From positions 1 to 64,000 of the forward strand of contig MKVQ01000034.1 in assembly GCA_001899635.1 (NCBI GenBank): a DNA stretch of 64,000 bases, read 5' to 3'. The stretch's first letter is position 1, and the number at the start of each line of letters is the position of its first letter. The notes under the pieces were generated by a model, which was given only the letters and a program-made list of their open reading frames with translations, had not been told where the DNA came from and did no database searches. A program made the translations under genes and the position numbers. Positions 7,939 through 17,030 of the stretch are shown in pieces. The stretch comes from Myxococcales bacterium 68-20 (GTDB lineage: Bacteria > Myxococcota_A > Polyangia > Polyangiales > Polyangiaceae).

Positions 7939-9162
7939 TCAGAAGACGACACGAAGGACGGCGCGCAGGTCCCAGGCATCGGAGCCGGGGAGCTCGCTCT
8001 GCGCACGCTTGGTGGGGATTGAGCGGGTGAGCGCGAGGAAGGTCTCGACGGGGAGCGCGACGCGATAGCCCGCGCTTCCCCAGATGCTCGTGAGGAAGTC
8101 GTTCGGCTCGGTCTCGACGTCACGAACGACGTGATCGAGGCGGGCGCCGAAGAGCAGGCGCGGGAGCGGTTCGACGCGCACGAACGCGCTCGCGAGGATC
8201 GTGCGCTGGGTGCCGAGCTGGGCCACGCCCCATGCGTGCGTGAGGTAGGCGCCGGCGCGGACACGCTCTCCCTGCCAGACGAGGCCGCCCGTGACCCGGT
8301 CGGCGCGGGCACGTGAGGTCCCGGTCGATCCGGCAACGTAGGAGCCGAAGATGCCGAGCGGACGGAGCGCACCGTCCGGCAGCGGATGGACCTCGACGGC
8401 ACCTTCGAACGTCTTGCCGCGATTGAGCTCGCGGCTCGTGTAGCCCTCACCGTTGTAGGCCGCCGCCGCGATCCAGCCGTAACCGCGCGGCAGGTCTACG
8501 CGCGCCTTCGCGCCGAGGTCCGCGGGCGTCATGAGCCCGTTGGCCTCGAGCCCCGATGGCGCGACGGCACGGAGCATCCACGTTCCGTCGAGGTTCGGCA
8601 CCGTGAGCGTCGGGATCACTCCCGCCGAGATCTCGAGCGGGGTCGCGACGCGATAGGCGCCGTAGGCCTCGCGCACGCGCAGCACGAGGCTGTCGCCTGC
8701 CACGCCCACGAGGGATCCCTCGCTCGCCGAGCGGGTCGCCTCGAGCACCACGCGACCACGCGCCTTGTCGAGCTCACCCTCGACGGCTGCATGCACGCGC
8801 GGGACGTCGAACGTGTGGAACCAGGTCTTGTTGTTCCCCGGCCCGTCGAAGGCGCGATAGCTGTATTGCGCAATCACCTCGAGCCCGACCCGGACCGGTC
8901 CCTGCCCGCGCGTCGCGGCCTCGGTCGGCGGCGCGGCGTGTCCGACCGGAGCACCGTCCTCGGCGGTCGGCTTCGGCGCTCCCGCGTCCGGCTCGGCTGC
9001 GGGGGCAGCGGTCGTGGGCGGAGGCGCAGCGCCTGCATCGAGGTCGGCCGAAGGCGCGGGGGTGCCGGCGTCCTCGTCCTGCGCTGCAGCGGGAAGCGTG
9101 AATGTGATGAGGGTGAGCGCGAAGAAAGAAGCGAGCGCGGCGCGCAGCGTCGAGCGCATCAT
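7939..9162 (-). CDS. outer-membrane beta-barrel (porin-like) protein
   Basis: A 407-residue protein with an N-terminal signal peptide (ending LPAAAQ near residue 23), a Pro/Ala/Asp-rich linker to about residue 80, and a C-terminal region of alternating hydrophobic strands ending in LRAVLRVVF, a terminal aromatic typical of Omp85/BAM-assembled barrels. The architecture resembles phosphate-selective-porin-like barrels but I cannot assign a substrate. Its ATG overlaps the stop of the DUF2252 gene by 4 bp and there is no separate SD sequence because a 12-bp tandem repeat occupies the leader, so translation is probably coupled. Confidence 0.75.
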   Translation of the reverse strand: MMRSTLRAALASFFALTLITFTLPAAAQDEDAGTPAPSADLDAGAAPPPTTAAPAAEPDAGAPKPTAEDGAPVGHAAPPTEAATRGQGPVRVGLEVIAQYSYRAFDGPGNNKTWFHTFDVPRVHAAVEGELDKARGRVVLEATRSASEGSLVGVAGDSLVLRVREAYGAYRVATPLEISAGVIPTLTVPNLDGTWMLRAVAPSGLEANGLMTPADLGAKARVDLPRGYGWIAAAAYNGEGYTSRELNRGKTFEGAVEVHPLPDGALRPLGIFGSYVAGSTGTSRARADRVTGGLVWQGERVRAGAYLTHAWGVAQLGTQRTILASAFVRVEPLPRLLFGARLDHVVRDVETEPNDFLTSIWGSAGYRVALPVETFLALTRSIPTKRAQSELPGSDAWDLRAVLRVVF

Positions 9163-10820
9163 CGGGTGTCCGGGAGCGGAGGTAGGAGCGGAGGTAGGAG
9201 CGGAGGTAGGAGCGGAGGTAGGAGCGGAGGTAGGGGCGGAGGTAGGGGCGGAAGAGGGGGTGGAGTGCCGAAGAGGAGCGCGAGGTCCGGCCGCGGCGCA
9301 TCGCTCGGATCGAAGTGGATCCCGAGGCGGAGTCCGTTCGTGCGGTGGAGCGAGCGGACGAAGCGATGATGATCGGCGACGACGAGGTCTGCGTACGCGA
9401 CGCCCACGTCGGCTTGTTCGTCGCTGAAGCGATCGGGGGCGTGGGCAAAGCGCGCGAAGATCGCGCGCGCGTTCGCCGTGCCGTCGGGGCCGGAGGTGTG
9501 AACGCGCGCGACGATCGAGCCGAGGACGGTGCCGAGCGCGGAGATCGCCTCCACCGTTCCTTCCTCGTCGGCCATGCGCGCGACGCGGATGTTCTTCTGT
9601 CCCTCCGACTCGACGCGGATCTGACAGGGGAACCCGAGCCACTGCGTCCAGCCCCAGAGCGGCTCGGCATCCGGCCGCGCCCAGGCCTGCCGTGCGGAGC
9701 GGACGACGCGCTCGCCGACGGTGTCGTGGTAGACGCCTGGCGCGTACAGACCGCCGATCCCCGAGTCGGCGAGCTCCTTCAGCTCGAGGAGGACGTCATC
9801 CGCCGGATCGTCGGTCGGCCCGCGCACGAGCAGGATCGCGCGGAGGCGCGGCCAGCTCGCCACCCCGCTTCCGAACTCGCGCACGGCATCGAGGAGCTGG
9901 ACCTGCTCCGGCGGCGGCGGTGCGACGAGCGAGGTGCGCCAACGCTCGATCGCCTCGGGGAGCGACGCCAGCACGCTTGCCGGCAAGTCGGCGTAGACGT
10001 TCTGCGCATCATCCGGATCGATCGGTCCCCGAACGATGCGACGGCGGCCGTTCTCGAGCACGGTGAGATCGGCGAGCTCGCGGCGAGACGCATGGTCACG
10101 CTCCGAGCGCCTGAAGACGTCGGCGATGATCGGGCTCGCCGCCTCGGTGCCCCGTCCCGGCGGTGTCCCGCGTGCAGCCGCCTCGATCCCCGCGCGGTAG
10201 GCGTCCGCCGCGGCCCGTGCGATCGACCGACGTGCGTCGACTGCGAGCTGACGCGCCGCCGCGTCTTCGGGGTTCGACAACATCGCGGCGAGCGCCATCC
10301 CGGCGGTCAGGCGACGGACGTCCCAGAGGTACGGAGCGCGGTCGGCGGAGTCGAAGTCGTTGGGCTCGATCGCGATCGAGCCGTCGCTCGCGCGGAGCGC
10401 ACCGAAGTTCTCGGGATGCGGATCGCCGATGCTCGGCACGAGCGGGACGTCGAGGTCGAAGCCGGAGACGGCGACCGTGGTCGAGCCGGTCCGCACGTCG
10501 CTCCGGTAGACGGGGACTGTCCCGCGGTAGAACTCGAAGACGCCGCCCGCCATCCGCGTGTACTTCCCGGCGCTCAGGAGAGGCCGCGACCGGATGTACG
10601 GCTCATCGGCCGCTGCCATCACGGCGACGATCTGCCCTTCGCGCGCGTCCGCCGGAGCGTCGTCGCATCCGCTTCCGGCCGCGAGCAGGACGGCGGTGAG
10701 CGCGAGGCCGAGACGGCCGGCACGACGGCATGACTGCGTCAGGCGTGGCTGCGGCACCCGCCGTGTTGTGGTCGAGTTCAGTGACGAGAGCGAGGCAGGC
10801 GCGCAAGCTTCGGCGTCCAA
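9159..10820 (-). CDS. exported DUF2252 family protein
   Basis: A 553-residue DUF2252 protein, a family related to kinase-like/aminoglycoside-phosphotransferase folds. The two hallmark motifs are present: GDPHPENFG at 132-140 and NDFD at 154-157. Unusually it has an export signal with a lipobox-like GSGC at residues 49-52, so the predicted domain would sit outside the cytoplasm, where ATP is absent. The last ~35 residues are a PPLL repeat encoded by seven 12-bp units. The start is a TTG at 10820; a GTG at 10757 just before the signal peptide is an alternative and neither has a clear SD. It is coupled to the downstream barrel gene. Confidence 0.75.
   Translation of the reverse strand: MDAEACAPASLSSLNSTTTRRVPQPRLTQSCRRAGRLGLALTAVLLAAGSGCDDAPADAREGQIVAVMAAADEPYIRSRPLLSAGKYTRMAGGVFEFYRGTVPVYRSDVRTGSTTVAVSGFDLDVPLVPSIGDPHPENFGALRASDGSIAIEPNDFDSADRAPYLWDVRRLTAGMALAAMLSNPEDAAARQLAVDARRSIARAAADAYRAGIEAAARGTPPGRGTEAASPIIADVFRRSERDHASRRELADLTVLENGRRRIVRGPIDPDDAQNVYADLPASVLASLPEAIERWRTSLVAPPPPEQVQLLDAVREFGSGVASWPRLRAILLVRGPTDDPADDVLLELKELADSGIGGLYAPGVYHDTVGERVVRSARQAWARPDAEPLWGWTQWLGFPCQIRVESEGQKNIRVARMADEEGTVEAISALGTVLGSIVARVHTSGPDGTANARAIFARFAHAPDRFSDEQADVGVAYADLVVADHHRFVRSLHRTNGLRLGIHFDPSDAPRPDLALLFGTPPPLPPLPPPLPPLLPPLLPPLLPPLLPPLPDTR
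9174..9257. repeat. 12-bp tandem repeat at the end of the DUF2252 gene
   Basis: Seven copies of a 12-bp unit: GAGCGGAGGTAG five times, then two GGGCGGA-type variants. It encodes a PPLL repeat at the C-terminus of the DUF2252 protein and at the same time forms the leader directly in front of the barrel start codon at 9162. Confidence 0.9.
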
Positions 10821-10892
10821 CGTGGAACGAACGTGTGAACTCGTCCCTCGCCCCTCACGTCCACGGTCGGATGACAGTGAGGTCGCCGACGC

Positions 10893-11882
10893 CTAGAAGC
10901 TCCCGCCGATCCCCGCGCTCGTGCCCGCGAACCAAGGGGTCACCCGCCCCGTGGAAGCGGTCGTCCTCTCCTGCCCCGTGAGGAGGAAGTACGTGCCGAT
11001 TCCAACACCGATGAACCCGACTCCGAAGCCAATCGTCGAGGCGGTGGCTTGCAGCGTCAGCGAGTCGCCGGTGTTGCGTTCGGAGGTCGGGCAGATCCGG
11101 TCGGCACAACGCGCGTCTAGATCGGACTTCGTTCCGAGCGCGATCGCACCGAACACCGTTCCGGCAGCAAGCCCGACGACGCCGGCGCCGTAGCCGACGA
11201 AGACCATCGGCGAGAGGGGCTCGCGCGATGTCGGGTTCCCCGAGCCGCCCGAGACGTCACTGGTGGGCGCAGACGGCTTCTCCACTGGCACGGCAACGAG
11301 CTCGAGACGCACCTTCGTCGTATCGCCCCCTGCGAGCTCGACGGACTGCACGACCGGGACGTAGCCGTCTTTGGTGGCGCCGAACTTCCGGAGGCCTGCG
11401 CTCACGTCCACGGGACCAACCGGCGAAGCCCCGACCGACACGTCATCGACCGTGATCTGCGCGCCGGGAACGTTCGTCTCGATCGTGACCTTCGCGACGC
11501 GACCGTTGAGCTCCTCGATGTCCTTCTCCACTTGCTGACGGCGCTGCGCCGGCAGCTGAGGACCTTGCACACGAAGATACTCTTCGAGGGTCTGCAGCGC
11601 GGCGGCGTACTCGCGGAGCTGGAAGTACGTCTGACCGATGTTGTAGAGGATGGCGCGGTTCGCCGACAGGTCGTACGCACGCTTGAACTCGACGAGCGCC
11701 GCTCGGTAGTCCTCTTCGGAGTAGAGCTTCACACCGCGCTGGAAGTGGACCTTGGTCTCGGTGTCGTTCTGAGTCTCCGTCACCGGCGCCTTCGGCGCTG
11801 ACTGCGCGCTCGCGATCGAGCCGGCAAGAGTCGTCGCCACGAGCACCGCGAGGCGAACGAGACCAGCGTGGGCGCGGGTCAT
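10893..11882 (-). CDS. TPR and PEGA domain membrane protein
   Basis: A 329-residue protein with a signal peptide (ending SIASAQ near residue 26), TPR-like helices at ~45-120 (including ALVEFKRAYDLSANRAILYNIGQTYF), a PEGA domain at ~130-205 (VTIETNVPGAQITVDDVSVG...), a Pro/Ser linker and two C-terminal hydrophobic segments at ~235-260 and ~295-320. Such proteins are envelope-anchored scaffolds in myxobacteria, often encoded with Ser/Thr kinases. The ATG at 11882 overlaps the stop of the PstS-like gene by 4 bp and starts right before the signal peptide. Confidence 0.82.
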   Translation of the reverse strand: MTRAHAGLVRLAVLVATTLAGSIASAQSAPKAPVTETQNDTETKVHFQRGVKLYSEEDYRAALVEFKRAYDLSANRAILYNIGQTYFQLREYAAALQTLEEYLRVQGPQLPAQRRQQVEKDIEELNGRVAKVTIETNVPGAQITVDDVSVGASPVGPVDVSAGLRKFGATKDGYVPVVQSVELAGGDTTKVRLELVAVPVEKPSAPTSDVSGGSGNPTSREPLSPMVFVGYGAGVVGLAAGTVFGAIALGTKSDLDARCADRICPTSERNTGDSLTLQATASTIGFGVGFIGVGIGTYFLLTGQERTTASTGRVTPWFAGTSAGIGGSF

Positions 11883-13141
11883 TGCGCCTCGCAGAAGCCG
11901 AAGTTGCAGCTCTGTCCGGAGCTGCACTCGGCGTTGGACGAGCAGGCCTGGCACGTCGTCGATCCGGTGGCCTCACGATCGAAGGCGCAGCCGCAGGCAC
12001 GCGCCGGCTTGAAGGAAGACATCGCGCCCATCTCGCTCGTGCGCTGCACCCTCATCGCACACGGCGGGACCACGTGTTGCCGGACGGCGGTTCGAATCAG
12101 CTCCACCCCGAGCGGCGGCGGCTCGCTTCCCGCGAGATACGCGATGAGGTCGCGGGCGCGTGGATGCTTCGCGAGGCCCGTTCCGTCGACCTGCGTGAAG
12201 AGGTGAAGCGGGCCCCAGATCGCGTAGCGCCCGTCGCGCACGTTGCGCTTGTCGAGCGGGCGGACATCGGGAAGGTATCCGCACCGCTGGCCGAAGTGCT
12301 GGTAGGCGAGCTGCTTCAGCTCGGGACGAGCCGAATAGTCGGCCGCGAGAATGCCGATCGCCTTGTCGGCATCCGCCTGGGCGATGAGCCCCGAGAGGCT
12401 CGTGAAGATGTTGTCGCTATTGCCGCGGTCGATCCCTCGCCAGCGCTTTGCGTTCACCCCAATGGCGGCGCCGATCATCTGCTGGGTTCCCGAGAGGTCG
12501 TTGCGACGAAAGAGGAACGCATCGTCGAGCCATGGCGCGAGCGTCCCGAGGCCGAACGTCAGGTAAGCCGCCTCGGCGCTGATCGATTGCTCGCGCGAGC
12601 CCTTGTTCACCGCGAACGTCATCGCCTGGATCGGGCCCTGGAAGTCGACGACGCCTTGCGGCAGCCCTGCGCCGCCGAGCCCACACGTCTGAGCGAAGAC
12701 GTCGGAGATCCCGATGTCGGCGATCGTGCCGGCAGCGAGCGTGCACGTCTCTTCCTTGGCGGTCTTGGATCCGGCAGCGAGGGTCGCGCTGTTCGCATCC
12801 CAATAGCTCGCATTCGTCGAGTCGTTGCTCGCCATCGGCGCGCCCGAGAGGATCGCGCTCGCGCCGGTACATGACCCCTGGCTCAGGTAGACGATCGTGG
12901 CTGGACGCAGCGGATCGACGAAGATGGCCGGCGCCAACGCTGCGATCAGCGGCTTCGCTGCAGACGAGCCCGTGACATAGACGACCGTGGGGACGGGGGT
13001 CCCGGTACCAGCATCTGGAGCCACACCGCCGGGCTGGAGCTTCTGCAGTGCCGTGCAGCTCGCAGCGTCGGCATCGTTCGTCGCGAGGAAGGTCGCGGTG
13101 AGCGCGAGGAGCGCGCTTCCGAGGAGCTTCGATTTCTTCAC
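11879..13141 (-). CDS. orphan PstS-like periplasmic binding protein with Cys-rich tail
   Basis: A 420-residue exported protein. After a cleavable signal (ending TNDADA), residues ~50-350 resemble phosphate-type ABC substrate-binding proteins, with VYVTGSSAAKPLI as the usual first ligand-loop region and a later SGTQQMI segment. The C-terminal ~50 residues contain clustered cysteines (CGC, CQAC, CSS..C...C), like the small Cys-rich modules of myxobacterial surface proteins. No permease or ATPase is nearby, so a transport role is doubtful; sensing or binding for the kinase operon is an inference. Start is a GTG with AAGGGGG upstream, one base after the previous stop. Confidence 0.75.
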   Translation of the reverse strand: MKKSKLLGSALLALTATFLATNDADAASCTALQKLQPGGVAPDAGTGTPVPTVVYVTGSSAAKPLIAALAPAIFVDPLRPATIVYLSQGSCTGASAILSGAPMASNDSTNASYWDANSATLAAGSKTAKEETCTLAAGTIADIGISDVFAQTCGLGGAGLPQGVVDFQGPIQAMTFAVNKGSREQSISAEAAYLTFGLGTLAPWLDDAFLFRRNDLSGTQQMIGAAIGVNAKRWRGIDRGNSDNIFTSLSGLIAQADADKAIGILAADYSARPELKQLAYQHFGQRCGYLPDVRPLDKRNVRDGRYAIWGPLHLFTQVDGTGLAKHPRARDLIAYLAGSEPPPLGVELIRTAVRQHVVPPCAMRVQRTSEMGAMSSFKPARACGCAFDREATGSTTCQACSSNAECSSGQSCNFGFCEAQ

Positions 13142-13142
13142 G

Positions 13143-13520
13143 TCACGTACCCCCTTCAGGCGGCGGAAGAGGCGGGAGGCCCCCGTCGGGCAGGAGAAGG
13201 CCTTCGAGACGGTTGCGGTCGAACGGCGTGCATGGAGACTCGCCGCACGCGTTCAAGAACTGCTCGTTCGTCGCGGGCTCGCAGGCGTAACAGGTCGTGG
13301 TCAGGTCGTCGTCACAGCCCGCGTCCGACTCGGGCGCCATGACATCGGTCCCGACATCGGGGCTCCCCGCTTCGACGGGTTGGTCGCGAAAGTCGTAGGA
13401 GCCGACGACGAGATTGCAGCCGAAGGCGAATACGCCGACGGCGCCCACGAGAAGGCGACCCACGCGAGGGAAGCGACCCACGCGACGGGATGTGCGGTGC
13501 ATGCCGGAAGGCCGGTTCAT
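13143..13520 (-). CDS. small lipoprotein of unknown function
   Basis: A 125-residue protein with a basic N-terminus, a hydrophobic stretch and a lipobox-like FAFGC around residue 35. The mature part is short, acidic and contains six further cysteines, ending in a Pro/Gly-rich tail. I do not recognise a domain. It overlaps the kinase stop by 4 bp and precedes the PstS-like gene by one base, so it is the middle cistron of a tightly coupled group; a periplasmic partner role is only inferred from that position. Confidence 0.7.
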   Translation of the reverse strand: MNRPSGMHRTSRRVGRFPRVGRLLVGAVGVFAFGCNLVVGSYDFRDQPVEAGSPDVGTDVMAPESDAGCDDDLTTTCYACEPATNEQFLNACGESPCTPFDRNRLEGLLLPDGGLPPLPPPEGGT

Positions 13521-15394
13521 CTTGGTTCCAGGTCCGTGTCGATCGGTCGCTGGCGTTTGCCGGGTTTGGACGGCGGTGAGGCCGGGGCTTCGGGTGCTCC
13601 GGCGGAAGACGGCGGCGCCGCGGGCCGTCCGAGAGGTGCGGCCGGTCCGTTGTTCACGACGGGGGCCCGATCGAGCCTCAGCACGAGGTCGACGTCATGA
13701 TCGAAAACGACGACCTCGGTCCTCGTCACGTAGCCGGGGGCTTCGGCCCGAACCTGATGCGCGACGCCATCCCTGCGGATGGAAGCGACGTGCGGATTCG
13801 AAGGAAGCGCGACACCATCGAGCAGAAGGCGGGCGGTCGCCGGCGAGGCTCGAAGCTGCACGTGAACGGTCGCGGTTGCGGAGGGCACCGTCGTCGCGCT
13901 CGGCACCATGACCGTCGTGGCCTCGGGGGCTGCGGGTGCAGTCGTCTCGACCGACGCGGTCTCCGTCGCTCGCGCGCCTGCACGCGCCGCCGAGATCGCG
14001 AGCCCAGCGAGGAACGCGAGGACGAGCGTGCCGACGAGCACCCCCGCGAAGATCGCCGTGCGTGACCGTGGTGCCGGACGGTTCAGGACCGGAGGCGCCA
14101 TCACGGCCGACACGTGCGAGCCCGGCTGTGATCCGGGATGGGAGCCGGGCTGCGATCCGGGAACGGATCCCGCCCCGGGAACGGGCTCCATCAATCGCGG
14201 AAGGACCGCGTTTGCGCCCGACAGCGAGAGCATGGGCTGACTCTGCGACAGCCCCGGATGCGAGCCGCTCATTGCCGGATCGTTCAGGCGAACCAGACCG
14301 ATGCTCCACGAGCGACCGCTCGACGCGGCTTCGCGCAGGAGCTGCAGCTGGTTGTTCACCGCGGCAGAGACCTCTGCCCGTTCGGCCGCGAAGCCGCGCG
14401 TCATCTCCGCCCCCAGCTCACGGAGCGATTCATGGCCGCCGTCCGGACGTGTCGCCAGCCAGGCCTCGAGATCGCGACGGAGCATGTCGGCGGTCACGTA
14501 GCGTGCCTCCGGGAACGCAGCGGTGGCCCGTGCGACCACGTTGGCGAGCTGGATGTCGACGTCGGGAACTGCTTCGACGAGCGACGGCACGTCGTTGGTC
14601 ACGAGCCGACGGAGGACGCCTTCGGTCGAGTAGCCCGACCACATCCGCTTGCCGGCAACCGCCTCCCAGAGAAGGACGCCGATCCCGAAGATGTCGGCAC
14701 GTCGATCGATCGACTCGCTTCGAGCGTGCTCGGGCGCCATGTACGGCACTTTGCCCTTCACGACGCCGACGCTCGTCTCGTGACTCTGGCTCATCGCCTT
14801 GGCCACGCCGAAGTCGACGAGCTTCACCTGGCCGTCGTAGGTGACGAAGACGTTGTGCGGGCTGACATCGCGATGGACGACGTTCAACGGAACATCGTCG
14901 AGGTCGCGGAGCTCGTGGGCATAGTGGAGCCCGTTGCATGCCTCGGCGAGCACGCGTACGTGCGAGGCGAGCGGCAGGTTGCCGGAGCGCCCAAGACGTG
15001 AGCGGACGCGGAGCAGCGACTGACCGTCGAGATACTCCATCGCGAAGAACGCGCGGCCGTTCTCTACGTTCACCTCGTTCGTCTGCACGACGTTCGGATG
15101 GCTCAGCCGCGCCGAGAGGCGTGCCTCGTCGAGGAACATGTGGAGGAAGCCTTCTTCCTCGATCAGCGACGGCTTCAGCTCCTTGATGACGCTGAGCTTG
15201 GCGAAACCGGCCGGCCCCTGCGCCACCGCAAGGTACACGTGCCCCATGCCGCCCTGCGCGAGCTCGATGATGAGCCGATACCTTCCCAGCTGAAGGGCCG
15301 GCGGGGCGCTGTAGGATTGCGCGGTCACGTGCGGCCGGACGGTAATCGTTGCGCCGCACGGTTCCGCGCTCCCACAGCGACGGGAAGGTGACAT
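13517..15394 (-). CDS. Ser/Thr protein kinase with one transmembrane segment
   Basis: About 625 residues. The N-terminal Pkn2-type kinase domain has the Gly loop (AQGGMG), VIK lysine near 71, HRDVSPHN catalytic loop with Asp ~166, DFG at 184-186 and an APE-type MAPEHA, so it should be active. A Gly/Ser/Pro linker with GSQPGSHP repeats leads to a single transmembrane helix (FAGVLVGTLVLAFLAGLAI), and a periplasmic PEGA-like region follows. It heads a minus-strand operon of exported proteins, suggesting signalling across the inner membrane. The ATG at 15394 is used; a GTG at 15328, closer to the kinase domain, is possible. Confidence 0.88.
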   Translation of the reverse strand: MSPSRRCGSAEPCGATITVRPHVTAQSYSAPPALQLGRYRLIIELAQGGMGHVYLAVAQGPAGFAKLSVIKELKPSLIEEEGFLHMFLDEARLSARLSHPNVVQTNEVNVENGRAFFAMEYLDGQSLLRVRSRLGRSGNLPLASHVRVLAEACNGLHYAHELRDLDDVPLNVVHRDVSPHNVFVTYDGQVKLVDFGVAKAMSQSHETSVGVVKGKVPYMAPEHARSESIDRRADIFGIGVLLWEAVAGKRMWSGYSTEGVLRRLVTNDVPSLVEAVPDVDIQLANVVARATAAFPEARYVTADMLRRDLEAWLATRPDGGHESLRELGAEMTRGFAAERAEVSAAVNNQLQLLREAASSGRSWSIGLVRLNDPAMSGSHPGLSQSQPMLSLSGANAVLPRLMEPVPGAGSVPGSQPGSHPGSQPGSHVSAVMAPPVLNRPAPRSRTAIFAGVLVGTLVLAFLAGLAISAARAGARATETASVETTAPAAPEATTVMVPSATTVPSATATVHVQLRASPATARLLLDGVALPSNPHVASIRRDGVAHQVRAEAPGYVTRTEVVVFDHDVDLVLRLDRAPVVNNGPAAPLGRPAAPPSSAGAPEAPASPPSKPGKRQRPIDTDLEPR

Positions 15395-15596
15395 TACGCG
15401 GTCACGAAGCTCTCTCGACGGCGCGCGACGGAGGAGCGTGTGCGCGCGGCTGTTCTGCCCGAGCGTCATGCGGAGGCGGAGGGATGGACGACGCCACGCG
15501 CGCGAAGCTCATGCTTGGCCTCTCGAACGTCCGGAGCTTCCCCCCCGACGGTGACGCTGGCAGTGTCTGCGCCCAGCTACGGTGGAGTCCTCGTCG

Positions 15597-16973
15597 ATGA
15601 AGTCGTTTCGTCCCGATCGCGCTCGCGTGGCACGCGAGATCCGCGCCACGGTTCGCCTCGCGCTGCCGCTCATCCTCGCGCAGCTTGCGGCGGTCGGCAC
15701 CAACATGGTCGACGCGATCCTCGCAGGCCATCACAGCGCTCACGTGCTCGGAGCCGTCGCCGTGGGAGCCAGCATCTGGTCGCTTGGAATCTTCAGCGGC
15801 ATCGGCGTGATGATGGCCGTCCCGCCGTCGGTATCTCAACTCGACGGCGCCGGCCGCCGTCATGAGGTCGGTGCCGTGTTCCGCCAGGCGCTTTGGTTGG
15901 CGCTCGCCATGGGCATGTTGCTCTGGTTCGCCGTCCGCCATGCGGCTCCCCTCATCGCCCTCATCGGAGTCGCCCCGGGGCTTCGTGACGAGGTCGGGGA
16001 GTTCTTGCACGCGATCAGCTGGGGAGCGCCCGCTCTCACCTGCTACTTCGCGCTGCGCGGCCTGTCCGAAGGCCTGTCGATGACACGTCCGTCGATGTAC
16101 TTCAGCCTCGGCGGCCTGGCCGTCCTCGCGCCGCTCGGCTACGTGCTGATGTTCGGAAAGCTCGGCCTTCCGCCACAAGGCGCGCGTGGCTGCGGCATCG
16201 CTACGGCCCTCGTGCTCTGGCTCGAGATGGGCGCGTTCGCCATCTACATCGCACGCCACCGCAACTACCGAGGGCTTGGTCTCGGGGAGCGTTTCGACCC
16301 TCCACGTCTCGCGCGAATCGGCGAGCTGCTCTGGGTGGGCCTGCCGATGGCGGTGACGCTGCTCGCCGAGGGCGGCCTCTTCGTGGCGGTGGCGCTGGCG
16401 CTCGGAACGCTCGGCGAGGACGTGGTGGCCAGTCATCAGGTGGCGCTGAACATCGCCTCCTTCTTCTTCATGATCCCGCTCGGACTCGCGATGGCGATCA
16501 CCGTGCGGGTCGGGCATGCGGTCGGGCGTGGCGATGCGAGCGGCGTGCGCTACGCCGGCTTCTGCGGGATCGGCCTGACCCTCGTCACGCAGTTGGTCTC
16601 GGCAGGACTGATGCTGAGCATGCCGCACGTCATCGCGTCGCTCTACACCCGCGACGTGGCGGTGATCGCGACGGCAACCGAGCTCATCGTCCTGGCCGGG
16701 TTCTTCCAGTTCTCGGACGGGATCCAGGTGGCGTCGAACGGCGCGCTGCGCGGCCTCAAGGACACTCGCGTGCCGATGGTGTTCACCTTGTTCGCCTATT
16801 GGATGGTCGGCATGCCGGTCGGCTGGTGGCTCGCGTTTCGACAGGGGCTCGGCGCGCGCGGCATGTGGATGGGCCTCATCGCGGGGTTGAGCGTGGCCGC
16901 CGTGCTGCTCTTCACACGCTTCGCGCGGAGCTCCTCCCGTGAGCGCTGGCGGCGCGCGTCGACCGTGACCTGA
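15597..16973 (+). CDS. MATE family multidrug efflux transporter (NorM-like)
   Basis: A 458-residue inner-membrane protein with about twelve hydrophobic segments arranged as two similar halves, matching MatE-domain Na+ or H+ antiporters that export cationic drugs. Characteristic stretches include RLALPLILAQLAAVGTNMVD near the N-terminus and the second-half counterpart beginning LLWVGLPMAV. The start ATG at 15597 has GGAG nine bases upstream; an in-frame GTG lies at 15582. It is divergent from the kinase operon and convergent with the MBL gene. Confidence 0.92.
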   Translation: MKSFRPDRARVAREIRATVRLALPLILAQLAAVGTNMVDAILAGHHSAHVLGAVAVGASIWSLGIFSGIGVMMAVPPSVSQLDGAGRRHEVGAVFRQALWLALAMGMLLWFAVRHAAPLIALIGVAPGLRDEVGEFLHAISWGAPALTCYFALRGLSEGLSMTRPSMYFSLGGLAVLAPLGYVLMFGKLGLPPQGARGCGIATALVLWLEMGAFAIYIARHRNYRGLGLGERFDPPRLARIGELLWVGLPMAVTLLAEGGLFVAVALALGTLGEDVVASHQVALNIASFFFMIPLGLAMAITVRVGHAVGRGDASGVRYAGFCGIGLTLVTQLVSAGLMLSMPHVIASLYTRDVAVIATATELIVLAGFFQFSDGIQVASNGALRGLKDTRVPMVFTLFAYWMVGMPVGWWLAFRQGLGARGMWMGLIAGLSVAAVLLFTRFARSSSRERWRRASTVT

Positions 16974-17012
16974 AGCTTCCCGCCGGCGCCGGACCGTCCC
17001 GGAACCGATGTC

Positions 17013-17029
17013 GGCGGGTCGGGCCCGCC
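17013..17029. terminator. hairpin between convergent genes
   Basis: GGCGGG-TCGGG-CCCGCC is a perfect 6-bp stem located between the convergent stops at 16973 and 17031. There is no T-tract on either strand, so a bidirectional terminator role is only a suggestion. Confidence 0.35.
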
Positions 17030-17030
17030 G

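Noticed and set aside
12067-12100. GGTTCGAATC resembling a tRNA T-arm
   Set aside because: It lies inside the PstS-like coding region with no acceptor or anticodon stem around it.
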